The translations under genes were made by a program, and so were the position numbers. A stretch of 7,635 bases of DNA. Source: Hydrogenothermaceae bacterium. GTDB taxonomy: Bacteria; Aquificota; Aquificia; Aquificales; Hydrogenothermaceae. The notes under the pieces are model-generated. The model was not told the origin of the DNA. It did no database searches and was given only the letters and a program-made list of their open reading frames with translations. Location: assembly GCA_012961365.1 (NCBI GenBank), contig DTZN01000223.1:1-7635 (forward strand). The letters run 5' to 3'. This document shows, piece by piece, positions 1-6,200 of the stretch; position 1 is the first letter of the stretch; every line of letters begins with the position of its first letter.

Positions 1-84
1 ATAATCAAAATTAGGCTTTAAATTTGTAAACTCAAAATTAAAAGGATATGTATTTATATAATCTATCCAACCAATCTTAATCAT
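1..84 (-). CDS. mqnA: Probable MqnA (chorismate dehydratase), N-terminal 28 residues only
   Basis: This reading frame starts at ATG (82-84) on the minus strand and runs off the left edge without a stop, giving 28 residues. They begin MIKIGWIDYINTYPFNFEF, which resembles the N-terminus of the MqnA/MqnD periplasmic-binding-like fold, where a short strand (IG-I-YLNT-P) is followed by substrate-loop residues. MqnA removes the enolpyruvyl water from chorismate to give 3-enolpyruvyl-benzoate, the first step of the futalosine route to menaquinone. The start overlaps the end of the upstream permease gene by 8 nt (the permease stop is at 77-79), so the two are probably co-transcribed and translationally coupled. 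The identification rests on one short motif; the frame itself is well supported by the overlap and by the absence of stops. MqnD or another binding-protein-like family cannot be excluded. Confidence 0.55.
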   Translation of the reverse strand, partial: MIKIGWIDYINTYPFNFEFTNLKPNFDY

Positions 85-1129
85 TCTTATGTTTTTGTTT
101 TTCCATTAGAATTTCTATATAAACTTTTAACCTATAAGTTAACGAACTAATTATAAATCCAAGAACTAAACTTATAACAATAACTAAAATAGAGTAAAAA
201 TGAGGATTTTCAAATGCAAATTTAGATATAGGATTATCTAAAGCTTGCTCTAAGGAAATTTTAGGTTTTGGTTTTTCAAAAATTAGTTGGTAAAAACTCA
301 TAACAGAAACAGCAGAAACTAAACAAGCCATAACAAATTTTAATTTTTCTTTACTTACTTTTTGCCCAATTGCACTTCCAAAAACAGCTCCAAAAGAAGA
401 ACCAATCATTAGTAAAATTGCTAACACTATATCTACACCATGATTTATAGTTCCATGGAAGTATGTTAAGAATGCGGTAACAAATATCATCTGAAATAAG
501 CTCATTCCAACTGCTTTTTGAACAGGGAAACCTGCAAGATAAATAAGGGCAGGTATTATAACGAAACCTCCACCAACTCCCATAATAGCTGCTAAAAAAC
601 CTGCAAAAGCTCCAATAAAAATAGGAACTAAAACAGATATTTCAGTAAAAGCAAATTTTATTTTAAAAGGTAAAGAATTTATAAATTTCTTTAATCTACT
701 TTGCTTTTTTTCTTCCTTTTTCTTTTTTAAAACATCTAAAAACATCGTAATACCAGTAAAACCAAGATAAAAAGCATATAAAGACAAAACAAAGTTTCTA
801 AAATGTCCAGCCTCTTCAAGAATGTTAGCTATTAAGACTCCAAAAGCTCCCCCTAAAAATCCGGAAAAAACCATAATCCATCCCATTTTTAAATCTATAT
901 TTTTTAATTTTAAATGAGATATAAAACCAGAAACTGTTGCACCAACCATTTGCGCAACAGAAGTTCCAACAGTAACAATAGGAGGAACTCCAAGTTTTAT
1001 TAAAGCAGGATTTAAAATAATCCCACCACCAATTCCAAGTAAACCTGATAAAAATCCAACAAATAAACCAAGAAGAAGTATGCAAATTATGTTTACCTCA
1101 ACACCAGCAACAGGAAGAAAAATTTCCAA
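77..1129 (-). CDS. TauE/SafE-family membrane permease (sulfite exporter-like)
   Basis: A 350-residue integral membrane protein of the TauE/SafE (DUF81) family, whose members are proposed to move sulfite, sulfoacetate or other small organic anions across the inner membrane. It has the family's internal duplication: each half carries a glycine-rich motif followed by a proline, GIGGGIILNPAL at residues 32-43 and GVGGGFVIIPAL at 184-195. About eight hydrophobic helices are visible plus an extra C-terminal one (about 312-332). A Lys-rich loop (134-160) separates the halves. The protein is longer than the usual 240-270 residues because of this loop and the C-terminal addition. The start codon is TTG (1127-1129), preceded by AAAGAGG with a 10-nt gap; the first in-frame ATG is at residue 61 and would delete the first helix and first motif. 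It is transcribed divergently from purK and overlaps the probable mqnA. The substrate cannot be told from sequence. Confidence 0.88.
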   Translation of the reverse strand: MEIFLPVAGVEVNIICILLLGLFVGFLSGLLGIGGGIILNPALIKLGVPPIVTVGTSVAQMVGATVSGFISHLKLKNIDLKMGWIMVFSGFLGGAFGVLIANILEEAGHFRNFVLSLYAFYLGFTGITMFLDVLKKKKEEKKQSRLKKFINSLPFKIKFAFTEISVLVPIFIGAFAGFLAAIMGVGGGFVIIPALIYLAGFPVQKAVGMSLFQMIFVTAFLTYFHGTINHGVDIVLAILLMIGSSFGAVFGSAIGQKVSKEKLKFVMACLVSAVSVMSFYQLIFEKPKPKISLEQALDNPISKFAFENPHFYSILVIVISLVLGFIISSLTYRLKVYIEILMEKQKHKND

Positions 1130-1172
1130 AATACTTGAGCCTCTTTAATTAATAGTATTAGAATATTTTATC

Positions 1173-1178
1173 ATTATA
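1173..1178 (-). promoter_or_regulatory. Possible -10 box for the permease-mqnA transcript
   Basis: Reading leftward, the spacer between the divergent permease and purK genes contains an exact TATAAT, 44 nt before the permease TTG start. No recognisable -35 hexamer lies 16-18 nt upstream; that stretch is the purK ribosome-binding site. In such AT-rich sequence an isolated TATAAT is only suggestive. No clear promoter for purK could be picked out; TATAAA at 1175-1180 on the plus strand is the best guess. Confidence 0.3.
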
Positions 1179-1194
1179 AATTTTCCTATTAACT

Positions 1195-1202
1195 AGGAGG
1201 GG
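1195..1202 (+). promoter_or_regulatory. Strong Shine-Dalgarno site fixing a non-ATG start for purK
   Basis: AGGAGGGG is the best ribosome-binding site in the window. No ATG, GTG or TTG follows within reach in any frame that gives a gene. In the purK frame the codons after it are ATC, ATA (1207-1209) and CTG (1210-1212). AGGAGG ends 6 nt before the ATA and 9 nt before the CTG. This site is the main evidence that purK begins at ATA or CTG and not at the ATG 78 nt further on. Confidence 0.8.
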
Positions 1203-1209
1203 AATCATA

Positions 1210-2355
1210 CTGGAACTAAAAAACTTAAATATACAAAACCCTCAAGATTTTACCATTGGTATTCTTGGAGGTGGTCAGCTTGCTAAAATGGATGCCCAAG
1301 AAGCAAAAAAGCTTAGTTTTAATATTATCACATTAGACCCTGACCCAAACTGTCCAGCATCTTTAATAACTAAAAATTTAGTTGCTTATTTTAATGATTT
1401 AGAAAAATTAAAACTTTTTAATGAAGAAGTTGATATTGTTAGCTATGAACTGGAACATATAGATATAAACACTATAAAACAAGTAATCCCTGAGGACAAA
1501 ATTTATCCATCTTTAAATGTATTGGAAATAATTCAAGATAAATTTAAACAAAAATTATTTTTTCAAAAAAAGGGTATTCCTGTTCCATTTTTTAAAGAAG
1601 TAGAAAATATAGATGAAATTAAACAATATTTACCAGTAGTTCAAAAAGCAAAAACTGGTGGATATGACGGTAAAGGAGTTGTTATTTTACAAAATGAAGA
1701 AGATTTAAAAAATGCTATAAATGCTCCATCATATATAGAAGAACTTGTAGATATAGAAAAAGAATTGGCAGTAATTGTCGTTAGAAATGCATATGGAGAT
1801 GTTAAAGTCTACCCAGTAGTTGATATGGTATTTTCAAAAGATGGGAATTTGCTTGATTACTTAATTGTTCCTGCAAGTTTAGATGAGAGTATAAAAATTG
1901 AAGTTCAAAATATTGCAGTTTCTGCAGTAGAAGCGTTAGATGGAATTGGTGTTTTTGGAGTAGAAATGTTTTTAGATAAAAAAGGAAGAGTATTACTAAA
2001 CGAGATAGCTCCAAGACCTCATAACTCTGGACATTACACAATTGAAGCTTGTGAAACAAGCCAGTTTGAGCAACATATTAGAGTTTTAACTAATTTACCT
2101 TTAGGTTCAACAAAGCAAGTAATTCCAGCATTAACATTAAACATTCTTGGAGATAAAAATGCTTATGGAAAACCTATTTACAAAGGATTAAAAGAAATTA
2201 TGGAACTAGATGGCGTGTATATCCATATATATGGGAAAAAAATTGTAAAACCACTTAGAAAGATGGGACATATTACAATCATAGATTTTAATAAAGAAAA
2301 ATTAATAGAAAAAGCAAAATATATAAAAAATACGTTAAAGGTAGTTTCAAATTAA
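1210..2355 (+). CDS. purK: PurK, N5-carboxyaminoimidazole ribonucleotide synthase (non-ATG start)
   Basis: PurK uses ATP and bicarbonate to carboxylate AIR to N5-CAIR in de novo purine synthesis; PurE then rearranges it to CAIR. It is a cytosolic ATP-grasp enzyme. In the 381-residue reading from CTG, TIGILGGGQL at 15-24 is the N-terminal glycine-rich loop, KAKTGGYDGKG at about 146-156 the ATP-grasp loop, EELVDIEKEL near 177-186 the nucleotide-clamping segment, and NEIAPRPHNSGHY near 264-276 the catalytic/metal-binding signature. The first in-frame ATG (1288) would give 355 residues and cut off the GGGQL loop, so translation must start upstream. The frame is open back to 1180 and contains no ATG, GTG or TTG before 1288, leaving CTG 1210 or ATA 1207 behind the AGGAGG. 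The length fits the family (about 355-390). The 3' end overlaps convergent arsC by 9 nt. Function is near certain; the exact start codon is not. Confidence 0.93.
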   Translation: MELKNLNIQNPQDFTIGILGGGQLAKMDAQEAKKLSFNIITLDPDPNCPASLITKNLVAYFNDLEKLKLFNEEVDIVSYELEHIDINTIKQVIPEDKIYPSLNVLEIIQDKFKQKLFFQKKGIPVPFFKEVENIDEIKQYLPVVQKAKTGGYDGKGVVILQNEEDLKNAINAPSYIEELVDIEKELAVIVVRNAYGDVKVYPVVDMVFSKDGNLLDYLIVPASLDESIKIEVQNIAVSAVEALDGIGVFGVEMFLDKKGRVLLNEIAPRPHNSGHYTIEACETSQFEQHIRVLTNLPLGSTKQVIPALTLNILGDKNAYGKPIYKGLKEIMELDGVYIHIYGKKIVKPLRKMGHITIIDFNKEKLIEKAKYIKNTLKVVSN

Positions 2356-2781
2356 TTTAAAAAAATTTAGAATTTTATTTTCTATTTCATCTCTAATTTC
2401 TCTAAATACTTTAAGTTTAGCTTCTTCTGAACCTTCAATTTTCGCAGGGTCTGGCAATCCCCAATGAAAAGTTTCAGCTTTATGAATAACGGGGCAATTT
2501 TCTTTAGCATCTCCACATAAAGTAATTATATAATCAATTTCATTTAATGGAATTTCATTTAAGGATTTAGAGAAATTCTTAGAAATGTCTATTCCTTTTT
2601 CTTTCATAACTTTTACTGCATATGGATTAACATAACCAGCAGGATTGGCTCCTGCTGAAAAAACTTTAATATTCTTATTTAGCTTTTTAGCATAATACCT
2701 TCCAAAACCTTCTGCCATTTGACTTCTTGCAGAATTTCCAGTGCATATAAAAGCTATTTTTTTAATCATCATCTTTTTCAC
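2347..2781 (-). CDS. arsC: ArsC, arsenate reductase, low-molecular-weight phosphatase fold (thioredoxin-linked type)
   Basis: A cytosolic reductase predicted to convert arsenate to arsenite for export. The P-loop CTGNSAR (Cys13 to Arg19) is the CX5R motif of LMW tyrosine phosphatases. TLCGDAKENCP supplies Cys89 and Cys96, seven residues apart, like the redox pair Cys82/Cys89 of Staphylococcus aureus ArsC. HWGLPDPA contributes the general-acid Asp (Asp111, DP motif). All three redox cysteines are present, which favours arsenate reductase over a plain tyrosine phosphatase. The start is uncertain: the longest frame begins at GTG (2779-2781), but ATGs at 2770-2772 and 2767-2769 are equally plausible and would place the nucleophile at Cys10 or Cys9, as in the family. 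None has a good ribosome-binding site. The gene lies inverted between purK and purE, with no arsR, arsB or acr3 in view. It has its own promoter candidate and overlaps the end of purK. Confidence 0.88.
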   Translation of the reverse strand: MKKMMIKKIAFICTGNSARSQMAEGFGRYYAKKLNKNIKVFSAGANPAGYVNPYAVKVMKEKGIDISKNFSKSLNEIPLNEIDYIITLCGDAKENCPVIHKAETFHWGLPDPAKIEGSEEAKLKVFREIRDEIENKILNFFKLI

Positions 2782-2827
2782 AATATGTTGTACTGCTTAA
2801 TGTTTATCCCATTATAGGTTTTACACC

Positions 2828-2846
2828 AATATCATATATGAGTATT
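2828..2846. promoter_or_regulatory. Near-perfect palindrome at the arsC transcription start (possible operator)
   Basis: The plus strand reads AATATCATATATGAGTATT. The ten central bases TCATATATGA (2832-2841) are a perfect inverted repeat, extended by AATA on the left and TATT on the right with a single unpaired G (2842). It begins directly after the -10 box of the arsC promoter and would cover the start of transcription, where ArsR-type repressors usually bind. No regulator gene is present in the window. AT-rich spacers produce palindromes by chance, so this is a candidate only. Confidence 0.3.
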
Positions 2847-2875
2847 AAAATAATGGTTAGCAAAATTTATGTCAA
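2847..2875 (-). promoter_or_regulatory. Promoter candidate for arsC (TTGACA-N17-TATTTT)
   Basis: Reading leftward, an exact -35 hexamer TTGACA (2870-2875) is followed by a 17-nt spacer and a -10 hexamer TATTTT (2847-2852, 4 of 6 consensus). Transcription would begin near 2840, about 60 nt before the arsC start. It is the best-formed sigma-70-type promoter in the window. A second exact TATAAT (2811-2816) lies nearer the gene but has no -35 partner. Confidence 0.55.
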
Positions 2876-2897
2876 TTCTACATAATTTTATGCATAA

Positions 2898-2903
2898 TAT
2901 AAT
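2898..2903 (+). promoter_or_regulatory. Possible -10 box for the purE operon
   Basis: An exact TATAAT sits 47 nt before the purE ATG. The best -35 match is poor (TTCTAC at 2876-2881, 16-nt spacer). If real, the transcript would begin near 2910 and carry purE, the glycosyltransferase gene and pabC. The two divergent promoter candidates of this 169-nt spacer are then nearly back to back. Confidence 0.35.
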
Positions 2904-2950
2904 ATTCTAATGAAACAAATAAAGTGAAATAAAAAAAAAGAGGATTAAAA

Positions 2951-3463
2951 ATGATTGGTATTATTATGGGAAGTGATTCAGATTTACCTGTTATGAAAGG
3001 AGCAGCAGAAATTTTAGATGAGTTTCAAGTTCCTTATGAAATTACAATTGTTTCTGCTCATAGGACACCTGATAGAATGTATACTTACGCAAAATCTGCA
3101 GAGAAAAGAGGAATAAAAGTTATTATTGCTGGAGCTGGTGGTGCTGCTCATCTTCCTGGGATGGTTGCATCATTAACTCATCTTCCAGTTATTGGTGTTC
3201 CTGTAAAAACTTCAACATTAAATGGGCAAGATTCTTTACTCTCTATAGTTCAAATGCCAGCAGGAATACCTGTTGCTACTGTTGCCATTAATAATGCTAA
3301 AAATGCAGCTTTACTTGCAGTTTCAATTTTAGCTACTAGTAATGAAAATTTAGCAGAAAAATTAAAACAATATAGAAATTCTCTCAAAGAAATGGTAGAA
3401 GAAAAAGCAAAAAAATTAGAAAATCTAGGCTATAAAAACTATCTTGAGGAAATGAAAAAATAA
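2951..3463 (+). CDS. purE: PurE, N5-carboxyaminoimidazole ribonucleotide mutase (class I)
   Basis: PurE moves the carboxylate of N5-CAIR to C4 of the imidazole, giving CAIR, in de novo purine synthesis; it acts as a soluble octamer downstream of PurK. The 170 residues cover the whole family. GSDSDLPVM (7-15) is the phosphate/ribose-binding loop, SAHRTP (35-40) carries the catalytic histidine (His37), and [12 protein letters not shown] (60-71) and the [14 protein letters not shown] segment are further substrate-binding signatures. The presence of purK agrees with a class I (mutase) enzyme and not a class II AIR carboxylase. The ATG is preceded by AAGAGGA with a 6-nt gap. The last base of its TAA stop is the first base of the next gene's ATG, pointing to one operon with coupled translation. 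It is separated from purK by the inverted arsC, so the usual purEK pair is broken. Confidence 0.96.
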   Translation: MIGIIMGSDSDLPVMKGAAEILDEFQVPYEITIVSAHRTPDRMYTYAKSAEKRGIKVIIAGAGGAAHLPGMVASLTHLPVIGVPVKTSTLNGQDSLLSIVQMPAGIPVATVAINNAKNAALLAVSILATSNENLAEKLKQYRNSLKEMVEEKAKKLENLGYKNYLEEMKK

Positions 3464-5067
3464 TGTTTACAAAACAAGAACAATATCAATACACACTATT
3501 TATATTTTTCATTGTATTTATTTATTTTTGGAATATCTGGATTAATGATGTATGGACACCTAACGAGGCTTTCTATGCAGAAGCAGTTAGAGAAATGTTT
3601 GAAAGTGGTAATTTTATTGACATTTATTATAATTACGAACATAGATTTAATAAACCACCTTTAACATACTGGCTAGTTGCTTTATCTTGTTTTTTCTTTG
3701 GTATAAGTGAGTTTGCAGTTCGGTTTCCAATTGTATTAACAGGACTTGGAAGTTTATATTTAACCTTTTTAATAGCTCAACAGCTTTTTAATGATAAAAA
3801 AGTTGCTTTGTTTTCTGTATTTATTTTTGCATTTTCTTTGCAATTCGTCCCAAATACAAGGTATGCATCACCAGAAGTTCCTTTAACATTTTTCTTTTTA
3901 CTTACCCTTTATCTGTTTTTAAAATGGTATAGAACAAATAGCTTCAAATATTTAATGTTTTCATATGTGTCTTTGGGACTTACAGTATTAACAAAAGGTT
4001 TTCCTTATATAGTAGTAATAGGTGGAATTATTATTTTATTTTTACTTATTGAAACAGGTTTTAATTTAAAAAGTTTTTGGCAAAAATTTTTACAGCTAAA
4101 AATATGGATAGGTCTTCCAATAGTTGTTATTATCGGTTTTTGGTGGTATTTTTACAGTTATTTAAAATATGGAAATTTGTTTTGGGATATTTATTATCAA
4201 GAAACATTAGGAAGAGCTTTCGAGCACAAAAGTGGATATAGTGTTAAAGATTTAACTTACTATTTAAGTATTTTAATTTGGGCGTTTCTTCCTTATTCAT
4301 TAACAGCTTATTTTATAGTAATTGTTTTTATAAAACATATAAAAAATTTTTCATTTTTATACAGTTGGATAATTATAATGCTTGTTATATTTTCTCTTGC
4401 AAAAGGAAAACTTCCAACATATATAGTTCAGGTTTTCCCTGCATTATCTATTCTAATAGCATACAGTATAATTTATTATTCTCCAAAAAAAATAAAAAAG
4501 TATATTTATTACTTAACATTTTTAATACCAATTTTAATTGTTTCTTTAGCTATAGTATTTCTTGTATATATGTTAAATCTTGATATGTTTTATTACATTT
4601 TTTCAGGGTTTCCCTTTTTGTATCTTATAAGGTATAAAAATATAAAATTACTACCATTTGTAAGTATAATGCTTTTATTTTTAGTTTTTGTAATTTCTGT
4701 TTTACCAAAAATAGAAAAATACAGACCTTACGATAAGATAGGGAAAGCTATAGAAGAAAATTTTATTCCAAAAAGTATTCCTTTAGTTATAGAAAATAGA
4801 TTTTTTTATAATTTACCATTTTATACAAAAAGAAAAGTTATTTCTCAAAAAACAAAAGAGATTATAAATAATAAACCTTATTTAGTTTTAGTAAAGGAAA
4901 ATAATTTAAAATTTTTTGAAAATTATGCAGTTTTATGGAAAGGTAAAATATTTAATGGAAAGTCAGAAAGCCAATTTGCAAGGCTTTTAAAAGCTGTAAT
5001 ACTAGCAGAAAAGTATAGAAATTTCTCAAAATTTGACAATTATGTTTTAGTTTACAAACAGAGGTAA
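3463..5067 (+). CDS. ArnT-like membrane glycosyltransferase (PMT/GT83 family)
   Basis: A 534-residue polytopic membrane protein of the ArnT/PMT_2 family, enzymes that move a sugar from an undecaprenyl- or dolichyl-phosphate carrier to lipid A, protein or another surface acceptor on the outer face of the membrane. The N-terminal periplasmic loop has the family pattern WTPNEAFYAEAVREM (31-45), then NKPPLTYWL (63-71) and FAVRFP (84-89). ETLGRAFEH (247-255) and AKGKLPTYIVQVFPAL (313-328) match the later ArnT signatures. About 11-13 helices fill residues 10-415; the last ~120 residues form a Lys-rich, mostly soluble tail. At the family's usual Asp-Glu pair this protein has Asn34-Glu35, a possible substrate or activity difference. 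The gene overlaps purE by 1 nt (TAATG); a GAGG 13 nt upstream lies inside purE. pabC follows after 5 nt. The sugar donor and acceptor cannot be inferred, and the purine/folate neighbours give no hint. Confidence 0.85.
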   Translation: MFTKQEQYQYTLFIFFIVFIYFWNIWINDVWTPNEAFYAEAVREMFESGNFIDIYYNYEHRFNKPPLTYWLVALSCFFFGISEFAVRFPIVLTGLGSLYLTFLIAQQLFNDKKVALFSVFIFAFSLQFVPNTRYASPEVPLTFFFLLTLYLFLKWYRTNSFKYLMFSYVSLGLTVLTKGFPYIVVIGGIIILFLLIETGFNLKSFWQKFLQLKIWIGLPIVVIIGFWWYFYSYLKYGNLFWDIYYQETLGRAFEHKSGYSVKDLTYYLSILIWAFLPYSLTAYFIVIVFIKHIKNFSFLYSWIIIMLVIFSLAKGKLPTYIVQVFPALSILIAYSIIYYSPKKIKKYIYYLTFLIPILIVSLAIVFLVYMLNLDMFYYIFSGFPFLYLIRYKNIKLLPFVSIMLLFLVFVISVLPKIEKYRPYDKIGKAIEENFIPKSIPLVIENRFFYNLPFYTKRKVISQKTKEIINNKPYLVLVKENNLKFFENYAVLWKGKIFNGKSESQFARLLKAVILAEKYRNFSKFDNYVLVYKQR

Positions 5068-5072
5068 GGGAT

Positions 5073-5822
5073 ATGAAGGAAGTAATAACCTTAAATGGTA
5101 AAAATTTTCTAAATAAAAAAATACTTAGAACATTAATGTATGGAGAAGGAGTATTTGAAACTTTTAGATATAAAGGAAAACTTCCAAGGTTTATAGACAA
5201 ACATTACCAAAGATTAATGGAAGGAGCAAAACTATTAAAAATACCAGTTATTACAAAAGATGATTTTGTTTTTTATATAGAAGAAACCGTTAAAAAATTT
5301 GAAGATACTAGTGATTTATATATAAAAACAATTTTAGTTTCAGAAGGAAATTCATACTTTTCTCTTATACCTGAAAGTTCTAACCTACTTATAATTGCGA
5401 AACCATTTAAGCCCATAGAAAAAAAAGAAGTTAATTTGATAATAGCTCCTTTTAAAGTTCATTCATCAGAACCTATTTTAAGAATTAAATCAACTAACTT
5501 CGCAAGAAATATAATTGCAAAAAGATATGCTTTAGAAAACGGATATTTTGATGCTTTATTTTTAAATGAAAATGGAGAAATTACAGAAACTTCATCTGCA
5601 AATATATTCTGGATAAAAGGAAAGTATTTATATACTCCATCTTTAGACTGTGGATTATTAAATGGGATTACTCGCCAGTTTATTATAAAAAAAGCTCCAA
5701 GTGAAGGTTTTACAGTAATAGAAGGAAGATTTACTCTTAAAGACTTCCAAAATGCAGATAGAATATTTATTACAAACTCTCTAAATGGTATAGTGAGGGT
5801 TAGAAAAATAGATAAGAAATAA
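5073..5822 (+). CDS. pabC: PabC, aminodeoxychorismate lyase (class IV aminotransferase fold)
   Basis: A PLP enzyme predicted to release pyruvate from 4-amino-4-deoxychorismate, giving p-aminobenzoate for folate. It is cytosolic, 249 residues, slightly short for the family (about 250-290). The N-terminal YGEGVFETFR (23-32) is the class IV opening motif. RIKSTNFARN (137-146) holds the PLP lysine (Lys139). Glu172 in ITETSSANIFW contacts the pyridine nitrogen. LDCGLLNGITR (191-201) binds the cofactor phosphate, and ADRIFITNSLNGIV (228-241) is the segment typical of PabC. Branched-chain (IlvE) and D-amino-acid transaminases share the fold; the ITNSLNGIV segment favours PabC, but the split from these is not absolute. 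The ATG is preceded by GAGG/AAGGG within 3-12 nt. It is the last gene of the purE operon and its 3' end overlaps the convergent small membrane protein gene by 23 nt. No pabA or pabB is in view. Confidence 0.85.
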   Translation: MKEVITLNGKNFLNKKILRTLMYGEGVFETFRYKGKLPRFIDKHYQRLMEGAKLLKIPVITKDDFVFYIEETVKKFEDTSDLYIKTILVSEGNSYFSLIPESSNLLIIAKPFKPIEKKEVNLIIAPFKVHSSEPILRIKSTNFARNIIAKRYALENGYFDALFLNENGEITETSSANIFWIKGKYLYTPSLDCGLLNGITRQFIIKKAPSEGFTVIEGRFTLKDFQNADRIFITNSLNGIVRVRKIDKK

Positions 5823-6198
5823 TAAGGGCAAATATTACCCCAATACTTAAAGCTAAAAGAGATAAAATTATGTTTAAAGATCTTTGAAGTTCTTTATTTA
5901 CATTTTTTTCTATGTATTCATGTTCTTTATCAAGTAGATATTTAAACAATCTTTTATCTATATGATTTTCAAAAATTTCTTTTTCTAAATCATAGATAGC
6001 TATATCTCGCCATTTATTTTCAAAATCAAAATACATTTTTACATATAATTTTCTGTCTTTTATTTCTCCAGATATTTTGTAAAAATTTTTATAGTTTTTT
6101 ATCTCTTGACAATATATCTTATCTGTTAAAAAATCTAAAACATCATTAATTTTTTCATCAACATCTAGAGCATCTAACATATCTTTTATAGCTTTCAA
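5800..6198 (-). CDS. Small protein with one C-terminal membrane helix, unrecognised
   Basis: I do not recognise this 132-residue protein. Residues 1-105 are charged and Lys/Glu/Asp-rich, with a predicted helical start (KDMLDALDVDEKINDVLDFL), a beta-like middle (KISGEIKDRKLYVKMYFDFE, about 41-60) and an acidic helix before the membrane. Residues 108-132 are almost wholly hydrophobic and end in YLFF at the C-terminus, so it looks like a tail-anchored protein with its soluble part in the cytosol. One cysteine (Cys30) is present. The start is TTG (6196-6198), with GGAG ending 7 nt upstream; the alternative ATG (6178-6180) would lose six residues. It begins 2 nt after the PolX stop, so both are likely on one transcript and coupled, which hints at, but does not show, a functional link. 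The 3' end overlaps pabC by 23 nt. That it is a real gene is supported by the ribosome-binding site, spacing and membrane helix. Confidence 0.72.
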   Translation of the reverse strand: MKAIKDMLDALDVDEKINDVLDFLTDKIYCQEIKNYKNFYKISGEIKDRKLYVKMYFDFENKWRDIAIYDLEKEIFENHIDKRLFKYLLDKEHEYIEKNVNKELQRSLNIILSLLALSIGVIFALIISYLFF

Positions 6199-6200
6199 CT

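Noticed and set aside
825..1085. An 86-codon frame within the permease gene, same strand, other phase
   Set aside because: It lies wholly inside the permease. Its product is rich in Trp, Cys, Phe and Ser with no family pattern, as expected of a frame-shifted reading of hydrophobic codons.
1802..2059. An 85-codon antisense frame inside purK
   Set aside because: Leu/Gln-rich antisense shadow of the conserved purK coding sequence; no ribosome-binding site or recognisable motif.
77..2781. Reading the permease and arsC as parts of an arsenic or sulfur island
   Set aside because: They are on separate transcripts with purK between them, and no regulator, efflux pump or sulfur-oxidation gene is present; TauE/SafE substrates cannot be assigned from sequence.
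4278..4583. A 101-codon frame within the glycosyltransferase gene
   Set aside because: Same strand, shifted phase inside a strongly supported membrane-protein gene; Ser/Tyr/Asn/Cys-rich composition typical of a shadow.
4952..5200. An 82-codon antisense frame across the glycosyltransferase-pabC junction
   Set aside because: Covers two well-supported genes on the other strand and lacks any family signature or ribosome-binding site.
5823..5840. AGGGCAAATATTACCCC as a hairpin terminator after pabC
   Set aside because: The stem is only 3-4 base pairs, the loop is large relative to it, there is no following T-run, and it lies inside the opposing coding sequence.
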